A stretch of DNA of 63,246 nt, from assembly GCA_902168245.1 (NCBI GenBank), contig CABHPA010000005.1, positions 1 to 63,246 on the forward strand. Reading direction: 5' to 3'. Of this stretch, positions 1 to 9,798 are shown one piece after another. The DNA comes from Candidatus Melainabacteria bacterium (GTDB lineage: Bacteria > Cyanobacteriota > Vampirovibrionia > Vampirovibrionales > Vampirovibrionaceae). The position numbers and the translations under genes were made by a program. How positions within the stretch are numbered: the stretch's first letter is position 1; every line of letters starts with the position of its first letter. The notes beneath the pieces were generated by a model. That model was not told the origin of the DNA, did no database searches, and was given only the letters and a program-made list of their open reading frames with translations.

Positions 1-720
1 GTGTTCGATACCGTGCTGGATGCGCGCAAAGCGACCGGCGCCAACGCCACCATGATCTTCGTGCCCCCGCCATTCGCCGCCGATGCGATTATGGAAGCGA
101 CCGCCGCCGGAATTGAACTGGTGATCTGCATTACCGAAGGCGTCCCGGTGAACGACATGATGCGGGTGAAGCAATTCATGCGCGACTACCCCGACACTCG
201 CCTGATTGGCCCCAACTGCCCCGGCGTCATTTCCCCTGAATTGGCCAAAATCGGCATTATGCCGGGTGCTATCCACAAAAAAGGCCCGGTGGGCGTGGTT
301 TCCCGCTCCGGCACCCTCACGTACGAAGCCGTGGATCAGCTCACCCAGCGCGGCATTGGGCAATCCACCTGTATCGGCATCGGTGGGGACCCCATCAACG
401 GCACCAATTTCATCGACGCGCTGACCTTGTTCCAGGCTGACCCGGAAACCAAGGCGATCGTGATGATCGGGGAAATCGGCGGTTCCGCGGAGGAAGAAGC
501 CGCAGAATTCGCCAAAAAACACGTGACCAAACCGATCGTGTGCTTCATCGCCGGGCAAACCGCCCCTCCCGGCAAACGTATGGGCCATGCGGGCGCGATT
601 ATCTCCGGTGGCCACGGCACCGCCGCCGAGAAAATGAAAGCGCTGGAAGCGGCTGGTATCACCGTCGTCGTCAACCCGGCCAAAATGGGCGAAACCCTGG
701 CTGGCGTTCTGCCAAACTAA
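1..720 (+). CDS. sucD: Succinyl-CoA ligase alpha subunit, 5'-truncated by the window edge
   Basis: ADP/GDP-forming succinyl-CoA synthetase subunit alpha of the TCA cycle, which works with SucB and carries the phosphohistidine intermediate. The 239 visible residues align end to end with the family from about residue 56. Visible are the conserved GPNCPG segment (70-75), [10 protein letters not shown] (101-110), GIGGDP and [12 protein letters not shown], and the active-site loop [10 protein letters not shown] with the phospho-accepting His at visible residue 196. The usual length is about 290 residues, so about 55 N-terminal residues (part of the CoA-binding Rossmann domain) lie before base 1. 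The GTG at base 1 is an internal Val codon, not a start. A terminator follows directly. sucC would be expected just upstream. Confidence 0.97.
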   Translation: MFDTVLDARKATGANATMIFVPPPFAADAIMEATAAGIELVICITEGVPVNDMMRVKQFMRDYPDTRLIGPNCPGVISPELAKIGIMPGAIHKKGPVGVVSRSGTLTYEAVDQLTQRGIGQSTCIGIGGDPINGTNFIDALTLFQADPETKAIVMIGEIGGSAEEEAAEFAKKHVTKPIVCFIAGQTAPPGKRMGHAGAIISGGHGTAAEKMKALEAAGITVVVNPAKMGETLAGVLPN

Positions 721-736
721 TTCGATGTAAAATTTA

Positions 737-770
737 AAACAGGGAAGCTTGAAAAGGCTTCCCTGTTTAT
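737..770 (+). terminator. Intrinsic terminator of sucD
   Basis: A perfect 12-bp inverted repeat (AAACAGGGAAGC / GCTTCCCTGTTT) with an 8-nt loop begins 17 bases after the sucD stop. The T-rich tract is short. Confidence 0.85.
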
Positions 771-791
771 TAATAAAGATGGATAAAAACA

Positions 792-1091
792 GTGCCTTTT
801 GAAGGCTTAAACACCGCCAAAAGAAATTTTTATGGCAAAATCGCTCGGCTACCGTGGATGCTGCGCTTTTTCATTCGTTTCTTACTCAGCGAATTTGCAT
901 TCGGCGTATTTATTATGTGGTGCGCAATTTTCTCCCCACTTGATGCGGTGTTAAAAATAGTCATTCTGGCGATTTATCTTCCCTACCTGTCTTCTCGAAG
1001 AATGAGATCTTTTCACCAGGGTAGGGCGCAACTATTTACGAGAATAAAGTCGAAAATAGAACAATTAGAAGAAGAAAAAATCAAAACTTAA
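792..1091 (+). CDS. Small membrane protein, unknown function
   Basis: 99 residues from a GTG start. A basic N-terminus (KRNFYGK) is followed by two hydrophobic helices at about residues 24-44 (FFIRFLLSEFAFGVFIMWCAIF) and 50-66 (DAVLKIVILAIYLPYL). The tail is charged and coiled-coil-like, ending in repeated Glu/Lys. No family is recognised. The stop overlaps by four bases the stop of the convergent gene on the other strand. It is more AT-rich than its neighbours. The reading frame fills the gap cleanly, but no strong SD is seen, so confidence is moderate. Confidence 0.55.
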   Translation: MPFEGLNTAKRNFYGKIARLPWMLRFFIRFLLSEFAFGVFIMWCAIFSPLDAVLKIVILAIYLPYLSSRRMRSFHQGRAQLFTRIKSKIEQLEEEKIKT

Positions 1092-4000
1092 TTGGATAAA
1101 TCAGCAGGTTTCTCCGCCGTGGATGTTTCTCCGCTCACCGCCGTTTTGGCTCCGGCGGGGTTTACGGAAGCAGCATTGGCGTTCGTAGCGGGCGTCGCTG
1201 CAACCGGCGGTTTGCCGGGCGCTTTAAAGGCGGTCATACCGCCAAGGCCGTTCACCCGATCCGAGAGATAGCCCAGCAACTCGTTCATCAGCAAAATATT
1301 TTTCTCAAAATACTGCGCGCGGAAGGGATGCTGCTCCTTGTCCGAGTTGTTCCAGACCTCGTTTGCCGCCTGTAGCAGATTTAACTGCTGCTGCACCTGC
1401 TGCACCTTGAACGGGAGAATTTCCGACAGCGAACGCGCCGGGCCAATCGCGCCCAGCGCGCTATTCACCTGGCTCAGGGAATCCTTGATGGACTGGGCCT
1501 GCTCCGGGCTTAAATCGCTCAGCGCGCCTTTAAGAGAAAGCGTGTCGAACTTCTGCTGATAATCGGCCAGAATAATTTGCAGGGACTTCACCACATCCCG
1601 ATGCGGCGGAATGCAGGTCTGTTCCTTATAGGGGCCGTTGGCCAGCGTTTCAATCTTTTCGGCGTCCAGGTGCGCGCCCGCGAACATGGTGGAACCCAGC
1701 CCGCCCTTGTCGCGAATGGCTTCCAGTTGCTCCACCAGTTGCCCGCCGTCCAGGCGCGGCAGGGCGATACCGGGATAAATCAGCGGGTGCCGCTTGGGGG
1801 AATTCTGCACGTACTCAAACATGCCTTGCAGCCGTTGCGGGTCGGTAGTGTAAGACATGGGGCTGAGGGTATCGATCCAGCCGTTGTCAATCCAGGTTTC
1901 CCAATCTTGCTGGATGGTGACGATGCGGGTTTCCCGGCGCATGGGGAACACGGCGGCGGAGAGCTTGAGATTGGGTTTGATCGCTTTCAGCGTGGTGGAC
2001 ACCTGCTGCACGAAAGAGCTGACCTGATAGGTCTTCCAGGCAATCCACAGCTTGGCGGTGTAATCGTCCAACCCGTCCAGCGACGCGCCGGTGGAGCGGT
2101 AGAATTGCTCCCGCCCGACCGGCTCAAAACCCATACGGGTTTGCGAAGTCTGGAACGGGTAGCGGATGTAATCCAGTTGCAGGCCGTCCACATCGTACTT
2201 GCTCACGATTTCCTTGTAGATGTTGAGCAGGAATGCCCGCCCCTTGGCGCTAGCCGGGCTTAACCAGAACTCGTGCTGCTTGTCGTCCACTTTCAGGCCA
2301 CCGTCCCGGTTGCGAAGCGCTTCGCCAATCAGCCCCTCATCGGACAAGATGGGGCCGGGATAGTCTTCCGGCTTACCGATCAGCGCGTTATGGCGGCGGT
2401 TGCCCACCGCAAAGGCCCACACCCAGGCATGCACTTCCATGTCCAGCCGATGCCCTTCATCCACGGCAGTTTTGAGGGGATCCCACCCCTGCACCATGGG
2501 GTTGTTCTTTAAAATGGCGCTGGGATAAATGGGAAACCCGGCGTTCAGGGTTTCAAAATAGACGATATTAATCCCGGCCTGGTGGAGTTTCTGGATTTTT
2601 TTGCGCAACTCCGCCGGGCTGCCACATTCGATGATGGTGGAACGATCCAGCCAAATGGCGCGGCCTTCCACCTTGGGAGAAGTGGTCGCCAGGGCCAGCG
2701 CCTGCAACATGCTATGGCGGGCCTGCGCAAAGGCGTCTAGCCCTTGCTGGGTTTGCCCGCCCAGGTAGAGCGACTCGAAGCGGCGTTTGTAATTGTTGCT
2801 TTCCTGTTGCAGCGCCTTAATCTTGTCTTCCGGCATATCCAGCGACAATTGATGGGAGGTTTCCAGCGCGTCCCGAATGCGGCGCTTGTAGTCATCTAGC
2901 ATTCGCAGGTTCATGGAATACACGCCGTAGTCGAATTCCGGGGCAATCACTTCCGCCGCGCCGGGGTCCAGAAAGCTGAAATGCTGCTGCTTTTTTTCCT
3001 CGGCAGGTTTCGCGTCCGCAGCGGCAGGCGCATTGCCTTCCGCCTGGTTGACCGCATCCATTTTGTCCTTCAGTAACGGGTCGTCGGGCGTCAAGGGATT
3101 GGCGCCCGATGGGGCAGCGGCATCCTTTTTAGCAGGCTGCTGGGTGCCTAAAATGTTGTTCAGCACCTCGTCCTCCTGGGATTGGGAATTGGCTGAGGCG
3201 TTTGCGGGCTTGGCCGCACGGGTCGCATGATTGGACGGCGCGGTTTTGGCCGCCTGTCCCACGGGAGCCGTTACCGATTTAGCGGTTTGTGATGGCGCGA
3301 CTATTTGAGCGGCAGGCGCAGCGACGGCGGAAGGTTTGATTGTCTCGCCAGAAGCGGGGGTTGGCTTTGCAACCTTGCTCGGCACCGGAATCAGGGCTTT
3401 ATCGCCCTGGGGCAAAACCGAAATAAGCGGGTTCGGGGAAAACGCCGGGGCAATCAGCTCCGTTTCCCGGCGGGCTTTATGGCTGCCGCTTGTGGCATTG
3501 GAGTCTTCTTTTTCCTGCAGGAAGATGAAGGATTCCGGCTTGGCCAACGGCATCACCTTGGCCAGCGCAATGGTGTTCATGGTGGCGGAAAGCTGTCGTC
3601 CCCACTGCCAGTTGAGAATGGCTCCCTTGCCGGTGGTGGCGATGGCCGGGTAGCCTTCTCCCCAGGTGGCCAGCACCGTAATGGCCGCAGACGGCTCAAT
3701 GGCCACAATTTTAGTGTCGGCGTTCAAATGCTCCGTATTGGGCAGGGCCAGCCCCTTCCATAAAAAGGCCATATGCTCGTCCACATGCCCCACGCCGGAA
3801 ACCGGCAGGCCCACCATCTGGTAAAGCCGGTTCACCGAGGCGTCGGATGCGCCTTCCGGCGGAATCAGCACCAGTTTGCCGCCGTCGTCCATGTAGCGGC
3901 GCAGCATAAAAAGGGCGTCCTCGCTGATGTGGCCGCCCAGAGGAAGCAGCACGTAACGGTGGCTTTGGGGCGTCACGTTAAAGATAAAATCCGCTTCCCG

Positions 4001-4240
4001 AATGGTGCGCGGGGTATAGCCGGAAGTTTCCACCGCCTTCAAGACCGATTGGAAGGGTTTGCCCTTCATGCCTTCCAGTTGCAGGATTGGCAGCTTCTGG
4101 GCCGCGAACGCGGGCGTAAAAAGCGCGCTCCACAGTTGAAAACCGATTGCGGAAAGTATTAGAATGAAAAAACCAAGGATTTTAGAACCGAGCCTGAGCG
4201 GTGTGAGAATTTTTAAGTTCGGTTTCGCTTTTGAATTCAT
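1088..4240 (-). CDS. Exported GHL10-type glycoside-hydrolase-like protein (YngK/YddW, DUF187 family)
   Basis: About 1050 residues from the ATG at 4240 (a TTG at 4255 is in frame, and neither has a good SD). The N-terminus has a basic stretch and a hydrophobic signal segment ending near AFA/AQ. Residues about 50-230 resemble a type 1 glutamine-amidotransferase-like domain (LLPLGGHISEDALFMLRRYMDDGGKLVL is split across it), followed by a long Ala/Pro/Lys-rich linker (about 255-420). A TIM-barrel GHL10 domain spans about 523-865, starting at GRAIWLDRSTI and including NIVYFETLN, VDGLQLDYIRYPF and DTLSPMSY. A helical C-terminal extension follows. The family is thought to act on cell-wall or extracellular glycans, but the substrate is unknown. 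The fused N-terminal domain makes it much longer than plain GHL10 proteins. It probably works in the periplasm or envelope. Confidence 0.8.
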   Translation of the reverse strand: MNSKAKPNLKILTPLRLGSKILGFFILILSAIGFQLWSALFTPAFAAQKLPILQLEGMKGKPFQSVLKAVETSGYTPRTIREADFIFNVTPQSHRYVLLPLGGHISEDALFMLRRYMDDGGKLVLIPPEGASDASVNRLYQMVGLPVSGVGHVDEHMAFLWKGLALPNTEHLNADTKIVAIEPSAAITVLATWGEGYPAIATTGKGAILNWQWGRQLSATMNTIALAKVMPLAKPESFIFLQEKEDSNATSGSHKARRETELIAPAFSPNPLISVLPQGDKALIPVPSKVAKPTPASGETIKPSAVAAPAAQIVAPSQTAKSVTAPVGQAAKTAPSNHATRAAKPANASANSQSQEDEVLNNILGTQQPAKKDAAAPSGANPLTPDDPLLKDKMDAVNQAEGNAPAAADAKPAEEKKQQHFSFLDPGAAEVIAPEFDYGVYSMNLRMLDDYKRRIRDALETSHQLSLDMPEDKIKALQQESNNYKRRFESLYLGGQTQQGLDAFAQARHSMLQALALATTSPKVEGRAIWLDRSTIIECGSPAELRKKIQKLHQAGINIVYFETLNAGFPIYPSAILKNNPMVQGWDPLKTAVDEGHRLDMEVHAWVWAFAVGNRRHNALIGKPEDYPGPILSDEGLIGEALRNRDGGLKVDDKQHEFWLSPASAKGRAFLLNIYKEIVSKYDVDGLQLDYIRYPFQTSQTRMGFEPVGREQFYRSTGASLDGLDDYTAKLWIAWKTYQVSSFVQQVSTTLKAIKPNLKLSAAVFPMRRETRIVTIQQDWETWIDNGWIDTLSPMSYTTDPQRLQGMFEYVQNSPKRHPLIYPGIALPRLDGGQLVEQLEAIRDKGGLGSTMFAGAHLDAEKIETLANGPYKEQTCIPPHRDVVKSLQIILADYQQKFDTLSLKGALSDLSPEQAQSIKDSLSQVNSALGAIGPARSLSEILPFKVQQVQQQLNLLQAANEVWNNSDKEQHPFRAQYFEKNILLMNELLGYLSDRVNGLGGMTAFKAPGKPPVAATPATNANAASVNPAGAKTAVSGETSTAEKPADLSN

Positions 4241-4283
4241 TTGGGGTATCGCCAATTAATCTAAATTAAAAGAAAGTTTTTCT

Positions 4284-4979
4284 ATGCCGGATGATACGAC
4301 GCCACTCGAAACAGCTATTAATATTGTAAAACAAAAAGAGTATCCCTCTTCGAGCAGGCTCAGCGCAATTCTCTATATGGTGGAAAAATTCGAACCTATC
4401 TGTATTCCGGTGCTGGAAGAGATTTTGCACGACCCGCAGGAGGACTCGGACGTACGCAGCGGGGCCGCGCTGGCGCTGGGCAAGGTGGGCGGCGACCGGG
4501 CCTTTGAAATCCTGAAGGAAATGGCGCAGAATGAAGACGCCATCATTAAAAGTTACTCCATGCAGGCGCTTGGCATCCTGGGCCGGGAAGAAAGCGTCCC
4601 CCTGCTGCTGAACGCGCTGAAGGACGAGGACAACACCGTTTTCGCCAGCGCCGCCGAAGCACTGGGACGAATCGGCAAACCGGCGGTGCCTCACCTGATT
4701 GATCTGCTGAACAACAGCAAGGCCGATGACGCACGGTGCATCGCCGCATGGCAGTTAGGCACCCTGCGTTATTCCGAAGCGGTTCCCAGCCTGGTGAACG
4801 TGATTCGCATCGAGAAAAACCCGGACGTCATGGCGCTTTCCATCTGGGCGTTGGGAGAAATCGGCTTTGGCCCCAGCGATGTGCTGGAGGTGCTGAAATG
4901 GGCCAGATCGCACGAGGATCCGGCCATTAACAAGCGGGCCGAAATGGCGATTAAGAAAATTACCCGGCACGTCAATTAA
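4284..4979 (+). CDS. HEAT-repeat (PBS-lyase type) protein
   Basis: 231 residues built of tandem 30-35-residue helical repeats. Clear units include VRSGAALALGKVGGDRAFEI, then SYSMQALGILG, FASAAEALGRIGKPAVPHLI, CIAAWQLGTLRYSEAVPSLV and MALSIWALGEIG. Such repeats form a superhelical scaffold and are typical of protein-protein adaptors. In cyanobacteria relatives act as phycobilin lyases, but nothing here points to pigment binding. No signal peptide, so cytosolic. The gene starts 28 bases beyond the divergent GHL10 gene, so the two share a short regulatory region. Confidence 0.85.
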   Translation: MPDDTTPLETAINIVKQKEYPSSSRLSAILYMVEKFEPICIPVLEEILHDPQEDSDVRSGAALALGKVGGDRAFEILKEMAQNEDAIIKSYSMQALGILGREESVPLLLNALKDEDNTVFASAAEALGRIGKPAVPHLIDLLNNSKADDARCIAAWQLGTLRYSEAVPSLVNVIRIEKNPDVMALSIWALGEIGFGPSDVLEVLKWARSHEDPAINKRAEMAIKKITRHVN

Positions 4980-5133
4980 TTTGCCAATGAGCCGGTTTAG
5001 CGCCACCACACACGTCCGCCGGGTGCATGCTCGAACGGGACAAGTCTGTGTTTTCGCGTATACCCAACCGGGTAATTGAGGTACCGTTGCCAATCAAATA
5101 GTCTATCGTTGAGTTTGTCCTTTGGAGTTTGAG

Positions 5134-6549
5134 TTGAGTTCGTTCCACCCTGTTCATAAAAAGCTCCCGGTTTTCCCCACGCTGAAAACCGATGCCGAGA
5201 AGTCTCTTTTTCATGTGGCCACCGGCCTGTTGCTGGCATTGTCCCTGTACGGTTTCAACCCGACCCTGCCCCAAGCGCTGGCAAACGACGCCACGGCCCA
5301 TTTCAGCGACATCCCGGCGGCCAGCCCGGCGCTGAAGTACGTGGAATACCTGAGCGAGCGCCAAATTATCACCGGCTACCCGGACAATACTTTCAAGCCC
5401 TACAAACCCGTTACCCGCGCGGAATTCGCGGTTATGCTGGCCAAAAGCCAGAATATAAAAGCAAAACCGTCTGGTGCCCCGTTCAGGGACGTTTCGCAGG
5501 GCCACTGGGCCGGGTGGGCAATCCAGGCAGTCGCCCAGAAGGGCTGGCTGAAAGGCTATCCGGGCGGATTGTTCCAGCCCAACCGGCGCATTAACCGAGC
5601 GGAGTTATACGTGGTGATGTCCAAAGTGGCCATGAGCCAGCCGCGTTCGGCCAGTGCCGTCAATTCGCAACCATTCAGCAAAGAAGCGGTTGAACAGGGC
5701 TTGCAGGATTATCGGGACGCTTCCCAATTGCCGGGCTGGGCCAAAGCCTCGGTGGCCAAGGCCGTTGAGCAAGGCTTGCTGGCCGAGGAAACCCCGCCGC
5801 ATATGCTGTGGCCGCTGGTCAACGCAAACCGTTCCAGCGTGGCGACCGTGCTGGCCAAGCTGATGAATCCTGATTTTGTGGCCAACGCCGGGCAGCGCGA
5901 ACCGATGCCAGCCCAGGAAAACCCCTTGCCGGAAAAGCCCGCTCATGCAGTTCCAAGCCCGAAAGAAACGCTTCAGGAGACCACCGGAGAACACATTCGC
6001 TTGCAGCCCTACCCTGAACAGAAATCGCCTGGACCAGCGGCTGAACAGCCTCCTTTCGCACCCAACGCACTGGCTGCAAGCAGCGTCAACCCGCAGGGGC
6101 AGGAAAACGTTTCCAACCTGCGCCCGGCCCGCTCCGTACGCAGTATTGTGGAGCATCCGGTGGGCTTGTATTTTTCCAACCTGGAAAATATGCCGCAAGA
6201 TCCGGATACCATGCTGGGCAACCCGTCCGTGCGGTATTTCAGAGGCCCAGCTATTGCGCAGCAGGCCATTGAGGCTATTTTGCAAGGCCCCACCGAGGCG
6301 GAGCGCCAGCACGGCTTTTTTGTGGATGATGAAATCTGCCGCCTGAATCTCTCCAGCATCCGCATGCTGCCGGACGGAAAAGCCGCAGTGACCCTGGAAG
6401 CGCCGTCCGATTTCGAATTCAGGAACCCACTGTCCCCCCAGCGGCTGGAAGCGCAAATCCGGCTGACGCTGCAACAGTTCCCCGGGGTGCGCCAAACGGA
6501 ACTTTCTATTTTAGGGGCGAACCACAGCCCGCTTTGGACTTCACCATAA
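5134..6549 (+). CDS. Exported SLH-domain protein with C-terminal GerMN domain
   Basis: 471 residues from a TTG preceded by TTTGGAG at 6-base spacing; a TTG at 5122 is the alternative. A signal segment (LFHVATGLLLALSLYGF) ends near QALA/ND. Three S-layer-homology repeats follow, starting at HFSDIPAA (with the classic GYPDNTFKPYKPVTRAEFAV split), FRDVSQGHWA and YRDASQLPGWA. A Pro/Gln-rich linker (about 250-330) leads to a GerMN domain (about 345-467) with the YFRGPAIAQQAIEAILQGPT core. SLH repeats tether proteins to wall polymer or peptidoglycan. GerMN occurs in envelope proteins of cyanobacteria and spore formers. Role: wall-attached envelope protein, probably structural. Confidence 0.85.
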   Translation: MSSFHPVHKKLPVFPTLKTDAEKSLFHVATGLLLALSLYGFNPTLPQALANDATAHFSDIPAASPALKYVEYLSERQIITGYPDNTFKPYKPVTRAEFAVMLAKSQNIKAKPSGAPFRDVSQGHWAGWAIQAVAQKGWLKGYPGGLFQPNRRINRAELYVVMSKVAMSQPRSASAVNSQPFSKEAVEQGLQDYRDASQLPGWAKASVAKAVEQGLLAEETPPHMLWPLVNANRSSVATVLAKLMNPDFVANAGQREPMPAQENPLPEKPAHAVPSPKETLQETTGEHIRLQPYPEQKSPGPAAEQPPFAPNALAASSVNPQGQENVSNLRPARSVRSIVEHPVGLYFSNLENMPQDPDTMLGNPSVRYFRGPAIAQQAIEAILQGPTEAERQHGFFVDDEICRLNLSSIRMLPDGKAAVTLEAPSDFEFRNPLSPQRLEAQIRLTLQQFPGVRQTELSILGANHSPLWTSP

Positions 6550-6579
6550 ACCCAATAAATCCCAATATCTTTGATTCAC

Positions 6580-6611
6580 GGGGGCTTGCAGCAATGCATC
6601 CCCCTTTTTCT
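6580..6611 (+). terminator. Intrinsic terminator after the SLH gene
   Basis: GGGGG-C-TTGCA, a GCAA tetraloop, TGCA-T-CCCCC, then TTTTT. Thirty bases after the stop codon. Confidence 0.85.
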
Positions 6612-6741
6612 TTGTAAACAAACGCGGCCTGCTGATCGGCAAAGCGCCTGGAGCCAATTACAATGAAGCCAAGTACAATAGTGCCATGCCATTCTTATAT
6701 CAGGTTTTGTTCAGCCCGTTTTTTGAAAGCCAGAACCCAAC

Positions 6742-8379
6742 GTGACAATTCCAAACCGGCTATTTTCAGTGTTCAAGCGAGAGGCGGTATTCCTGCCCGT
6801 GTTGCTGCTGCTTGGCCTGGGGCTGCGGTTGTTCAACCTGGACGGGGCCAGCCTGTGGATTGATGAGATCTATTCGCTGATGGTGGGCAACGCTCATTTA
6901 ACTCCGGATCGGCTGGATAGCGGGATTCATACCGCCGATTATTTCTACCGGCACTATCTGGCCTGGCGACCCCTGGATTTCCATTTGCTGATTGAGGCGC
7001 TGAAAACCAACGTGCATATGCCGTTGTATTACCTGCTGCTCAATCCCTGGCTGGGCGCGTTCGGGAACGATGCAATCGGCCTGCGCAGCTTTTCGGCGGT
7101 CTGCTCCACGCTCATGCTGCTGCCCCTCTACGGCCTGGGCAAGGCGCTGGGCGGAAAGCGGGCCGGGCTATTCTGCCTGTTAATGGCCATGTTGTCCCCC
7201 TTCCAGATTTACTACGGGCAGGAAGGGCGCATGTACGCGCTAAGCCTGTTTTGGGCCGCCTGCGCAGCCCTCTCCTTCTGGAAAACCCTGTATAGCCAAA
7301 AGCCGTTCGCCTGGAGCCTGTTTTATGCCTTGAGCGTGGCGGGTGGTTTGCTAAGCCATTACATGTTCGTGTTTTTCCTGGGGTTTCAGGCGCTTTACGG
7401 CCTATGGTGGCTGCTAAAATTTCGGGACTTCAGGCGATTGCCCCTGCTGATGCCTGCCGCTGCCGCCTTAGGGTTAGTGGCGTGGGCATGGGCGCCGATT
7501 TATCAGATTCAGCAGCAGGGCGTAAGCGAGGAATACCACTTTGCCAAAGGGCTGGTGGGCTGGAGCCGCTATGCCACCGCCCCGGTGTGGCAGCCGCTGG
7601 TGACGGTGGCGGGCGATAACCGCTGGGAGCGCGTGTTTTACCTGCCGTTCACAATCATCCTGTTTTTGCTGTGGTTGCTGAAGCCGGGCCGTCAGGCGGA
7701 GAGCCGAACCGATACGCCCTCGAAGGGACTTTTTCGCCTTGAGGTGGAAGGCTTTTTGTTGCTGTGGATTTTGGGGCCGTTGCTGCTGCAAATTGGCTAC
7801 GACCTGGTTAAACACACCCACACCAGCATTATCGATCGCTACGCCATGCTGATTTCCCCGGCCATGTGCGTGTGGCTGGGCTTGTCCTTAAACTATCTGC
7901 AAGCGTTGCAAACACGCAAACCCATCCAGGGTTGGGAAAGCCTGCTGAAAAACCTGAAACCCGCCTTACTGGTTGGACTCATGGCGGTTCTGGCGGTGTG
8001 CAACGTCTGGCCCCATTCCCCTTTGCGGGATGAGCATAACAAGGACAAGGACATTCGGGGCAAAATCGCCTACATGGCCCAGAACGCCCGCCCGAACGAC
8101 TTGGTGTTCACCAACGGCGCATGGGGCGCGGCGCTGATTGCCGCCTATTACTTAAAGGAGAATCGGCCTGGGCAACCCATGCTGTACTGGGTCAGCCCGT
8201 ATCACGGGAAGCAAGAGCCTTTGCCAAGCCCGGCCCGGCTTTCGCCCTACCCCAGGGTGTGGCTGTTTCGCTACCGGGCCAATAACGAACGCGGCTTGCA
8301 AACAGCCAAGGAATACTTACAATCCGGGTATCCGCAGTTGCGCACCCCGCAGGACTGGTTTGTCTATTCCCGTCCGTAG
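6742..8379 (+). CDS. Polytopic glycosyltransferase, GT39/ArnT-like (PMT superfamily)
   Basis: 545 residues, GTG start. An N-terminal transmembrane helix is followed by the hallmark first extracytoplasmic loop NLDGASLWIDEIYSL, whose acidic pair (Asp-Glu) is the catalytic/metal site in GT-C enzymes. About ten further hydrophobic helices follow, including the GEAL-type loop, and the soluble C-terminal part carries NDLVFTNGAWG and YWVSPYHG. The family transfers sugars from polyprenyl-phosphate carriers to lipids or proteins outside the inner membrane. Donor and acceptor cannot be told from sequence. Single gene with its own terminator upstream. Confidence 0.85.
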   Translation: MTIPNRLFSVFKREAVFLPVLLLLGLGLRLFNLDGASLWIDEIYSLMVGNAHLTPDRLDSGIHTADYFYRHYLAWRPLDFHLLIEALKTNVHMPLYYLLLNPWLGAFGNDAIGLRSFSAVCSTLMLLPLYGLGKALGGKRAGLFCLLMAMLSPFQIYYGQEGRMYALSLFWAACAALSFWKTLYSQKPFAWSLFYALSVAGGLLSHYMFVFFLGFQALYGLWWLLKFRDFRRLPLLMPAAAALGLVAWAWAPIYQIQQQGVSEEYHFAKGLVGWSRYATAPVWQPLVTVAGDNRWERVFYLPFTIILFLLWLLKPGRQAESRTDTPSKGLFRLEVEGFLLLWILGPLLLQIGYDLVKHTHTSIIDRYAMLISPAMCVWLGLSLNYLQALQTRKPIQGWESLLKNLKPALLVGLMAVLAVCNVWPHSPLRDEHNKDKDIRGKIAYMAQNARPNDLVFTNGAWGAALIAAYYLKENRPGQPMLYWVSPYHGKQEPLPSPARLSPYPRVWLFRYRANNERGLQTAKEYLQSGYPQLRTPQDWFVYSRP

Positions 8380-8584
8380 GCCGATTCACTTTTTTTACGG
8401 GAGCCGCACTGGTGATCAAACCGCTTTAAAAAAGTTTAAGATTCTGCCATAAAACTTTTTCAAGCCACAGCCGTCTATCTACAACAAGTGAGTGGATTTT
8501 GGAAGCCGACCAGGTTTAACCCGCCCTTGCGGGTGGTATGATTGAAAAAGCTTTCAGTTTCCGATCAATCAGTGGGAAAGAACC

Positions 8585-9592
8585 TTGAGCAAAAAATCGA
8601 CCTCATTCAAGCACAAGCCGATCCCGTGGATGTATTCCACCGCCGGGAGCATGATCGCCGCCGCCCTGATGAAGCTGAATCCCATTCAGCGGCGACTGAC
8701 CGAACTGGAAATCCGCAACATACAGGATTATTTCAACAGCGATTTCATCAGCCCGGCCCAGCGCCGACGGATTGATAACCTGACCGCGTTCATGATGACC
8801 TATTACAACGCCATTCGCCGTTTGGCCAAGGTCAGCAGGCAGGCCCGCCAGGATTATTACGCACTACAACGCCAGGGTTGCTTCGCCGTGCAGGAGTTAC
8901 CACCCCTCATGCAGCCAACGCACCCCGACAGCCAGAATTTACCCCTGCTGATTGTGCCGGGGCTAAACACCCCGCCCGTGTTCTTTCGGGAAATGCACCT
9001 GTACTTCACCGAAAAGGGCTATAACGTTTCCGTGATGACCCTGCCGGAAAACGGCCTGGCCGATGTGGCCACCGCCGCTGCCCAACTGGACGCGGAAGTA
9101 AAAAGCCTGAAGGAAAAATGCGCGGCCTCTAAAGTCAACGTCATCGGGCATTGCCTGGGCGGCGTAATTGCCCACTACTGGCTGGAAACCATGGGCCACC
9201 CCAAGCCGGGCAGCCCCATCGAGAACCTGGTTTCGCTGGGTACCGGCTTTATGGGCGCGGAAGGCGTCCAGCAGCTCAAGAATATCTGGATTCCCCGCAA
9301 TCCGGGCAAGCCGGTTCCCAAGGTGTTTGACGAGCTGATCCACTGGAACCTGAACGTGGTGCGCCATTCCACCGAGGTGGCCTACCACAGCCTGATTACG
9401 GTGTGGGATTTCATGGTGCATTTCCGCAAGGGCATACTGGAAGCCGCCGCCGACGGTTCCTGCCGGATTAACAACCTGATTATCGATGATCCGGCCATCG
9501 ATCACCTGACCATCGCGCTGAACCATGAAGTGTTCCGCAAGATTGAGCAGATGATCAGCGTCAACCGGCCAGCCGCCATCCAGACTGTATAA
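8585..9592 (+). CDS. Alpha/beta hydrolase of lipase type with Cys nucleophile elbow
   Basis: 335 residues from a TTG preceded by GGGAAAG. An about 100-residue helical N-terminal region is followed by the hydrolase core: LLIVPGLNTPPVFF (oxyanion strand-loop) and then KVNVIGHCLGGVIAHYWL. The nucleophile position is Cys190 in G-H-C-L-G instead of the Ser of lipases. A candidate acid (Asp in IIDDPAID) and base (His in IDHLTIAL) are near the C-terminus. A Cys in this elbow is normal in PHA synthases (PhaC), but length and other motifs fit lipases better. Either a diverged acyltransferase/PHA-synthase relative or a lipase with altered chemistry. No signal peptide. Confidence 0.75.
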   Translation: MSKKSTSFKHKPIPWMYSTAGSMIAAALMKLNPIQRRLTELEIRNIQDYFNSDFISPAQRRRIDNLTAFMMTYYNAIRRLAKVSRQARQDYYALQRQGCFAVQELPPLMQPTHPDSQNLPLLIVPGLNTPPVFFREMHLYFTEKGYNVSVMTLPENGLADVATAAAQLDAEVKSLKEKCAASKVNVIGHCLGGVIAHYWLETMGHPKPGSPIENLVSLGTGFMGAEGVQQLKNIWIPRNPGKPVPKVFDELIHWNLNVVRHSTEVAYHSLITVWDFMVHFRKGILEAAADGSCRINNLIIDDPAIDHLTIALNHEVFRKIEQMISVNRPAAIQTV

Positions 9593-9798
9593 ACCGTTTT
9601 TTTACATCGTCGTACCGCTCTTTATTAAGCATCCGTTCGCCAAGCTGTTTTTTTGCAAGGCGAAGGCCGCTTTTGCAGGGCGTTTGTCGTTTGCTCGCAA
9701 ACAATTTTAAAATACGGCCGAGATTTAGGAACACTTTTAAAAAAAGTATGTCATAATGACAACCTTATTAGTTGCGGTGTGGAGTGTCCTGAAACACG

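Noticed and set aside
1-720. GTG at base 1 as the sucD start
   Set aside because: Alignment with SucD shows about 55 residues missing; the GTG is an internal Val codon.
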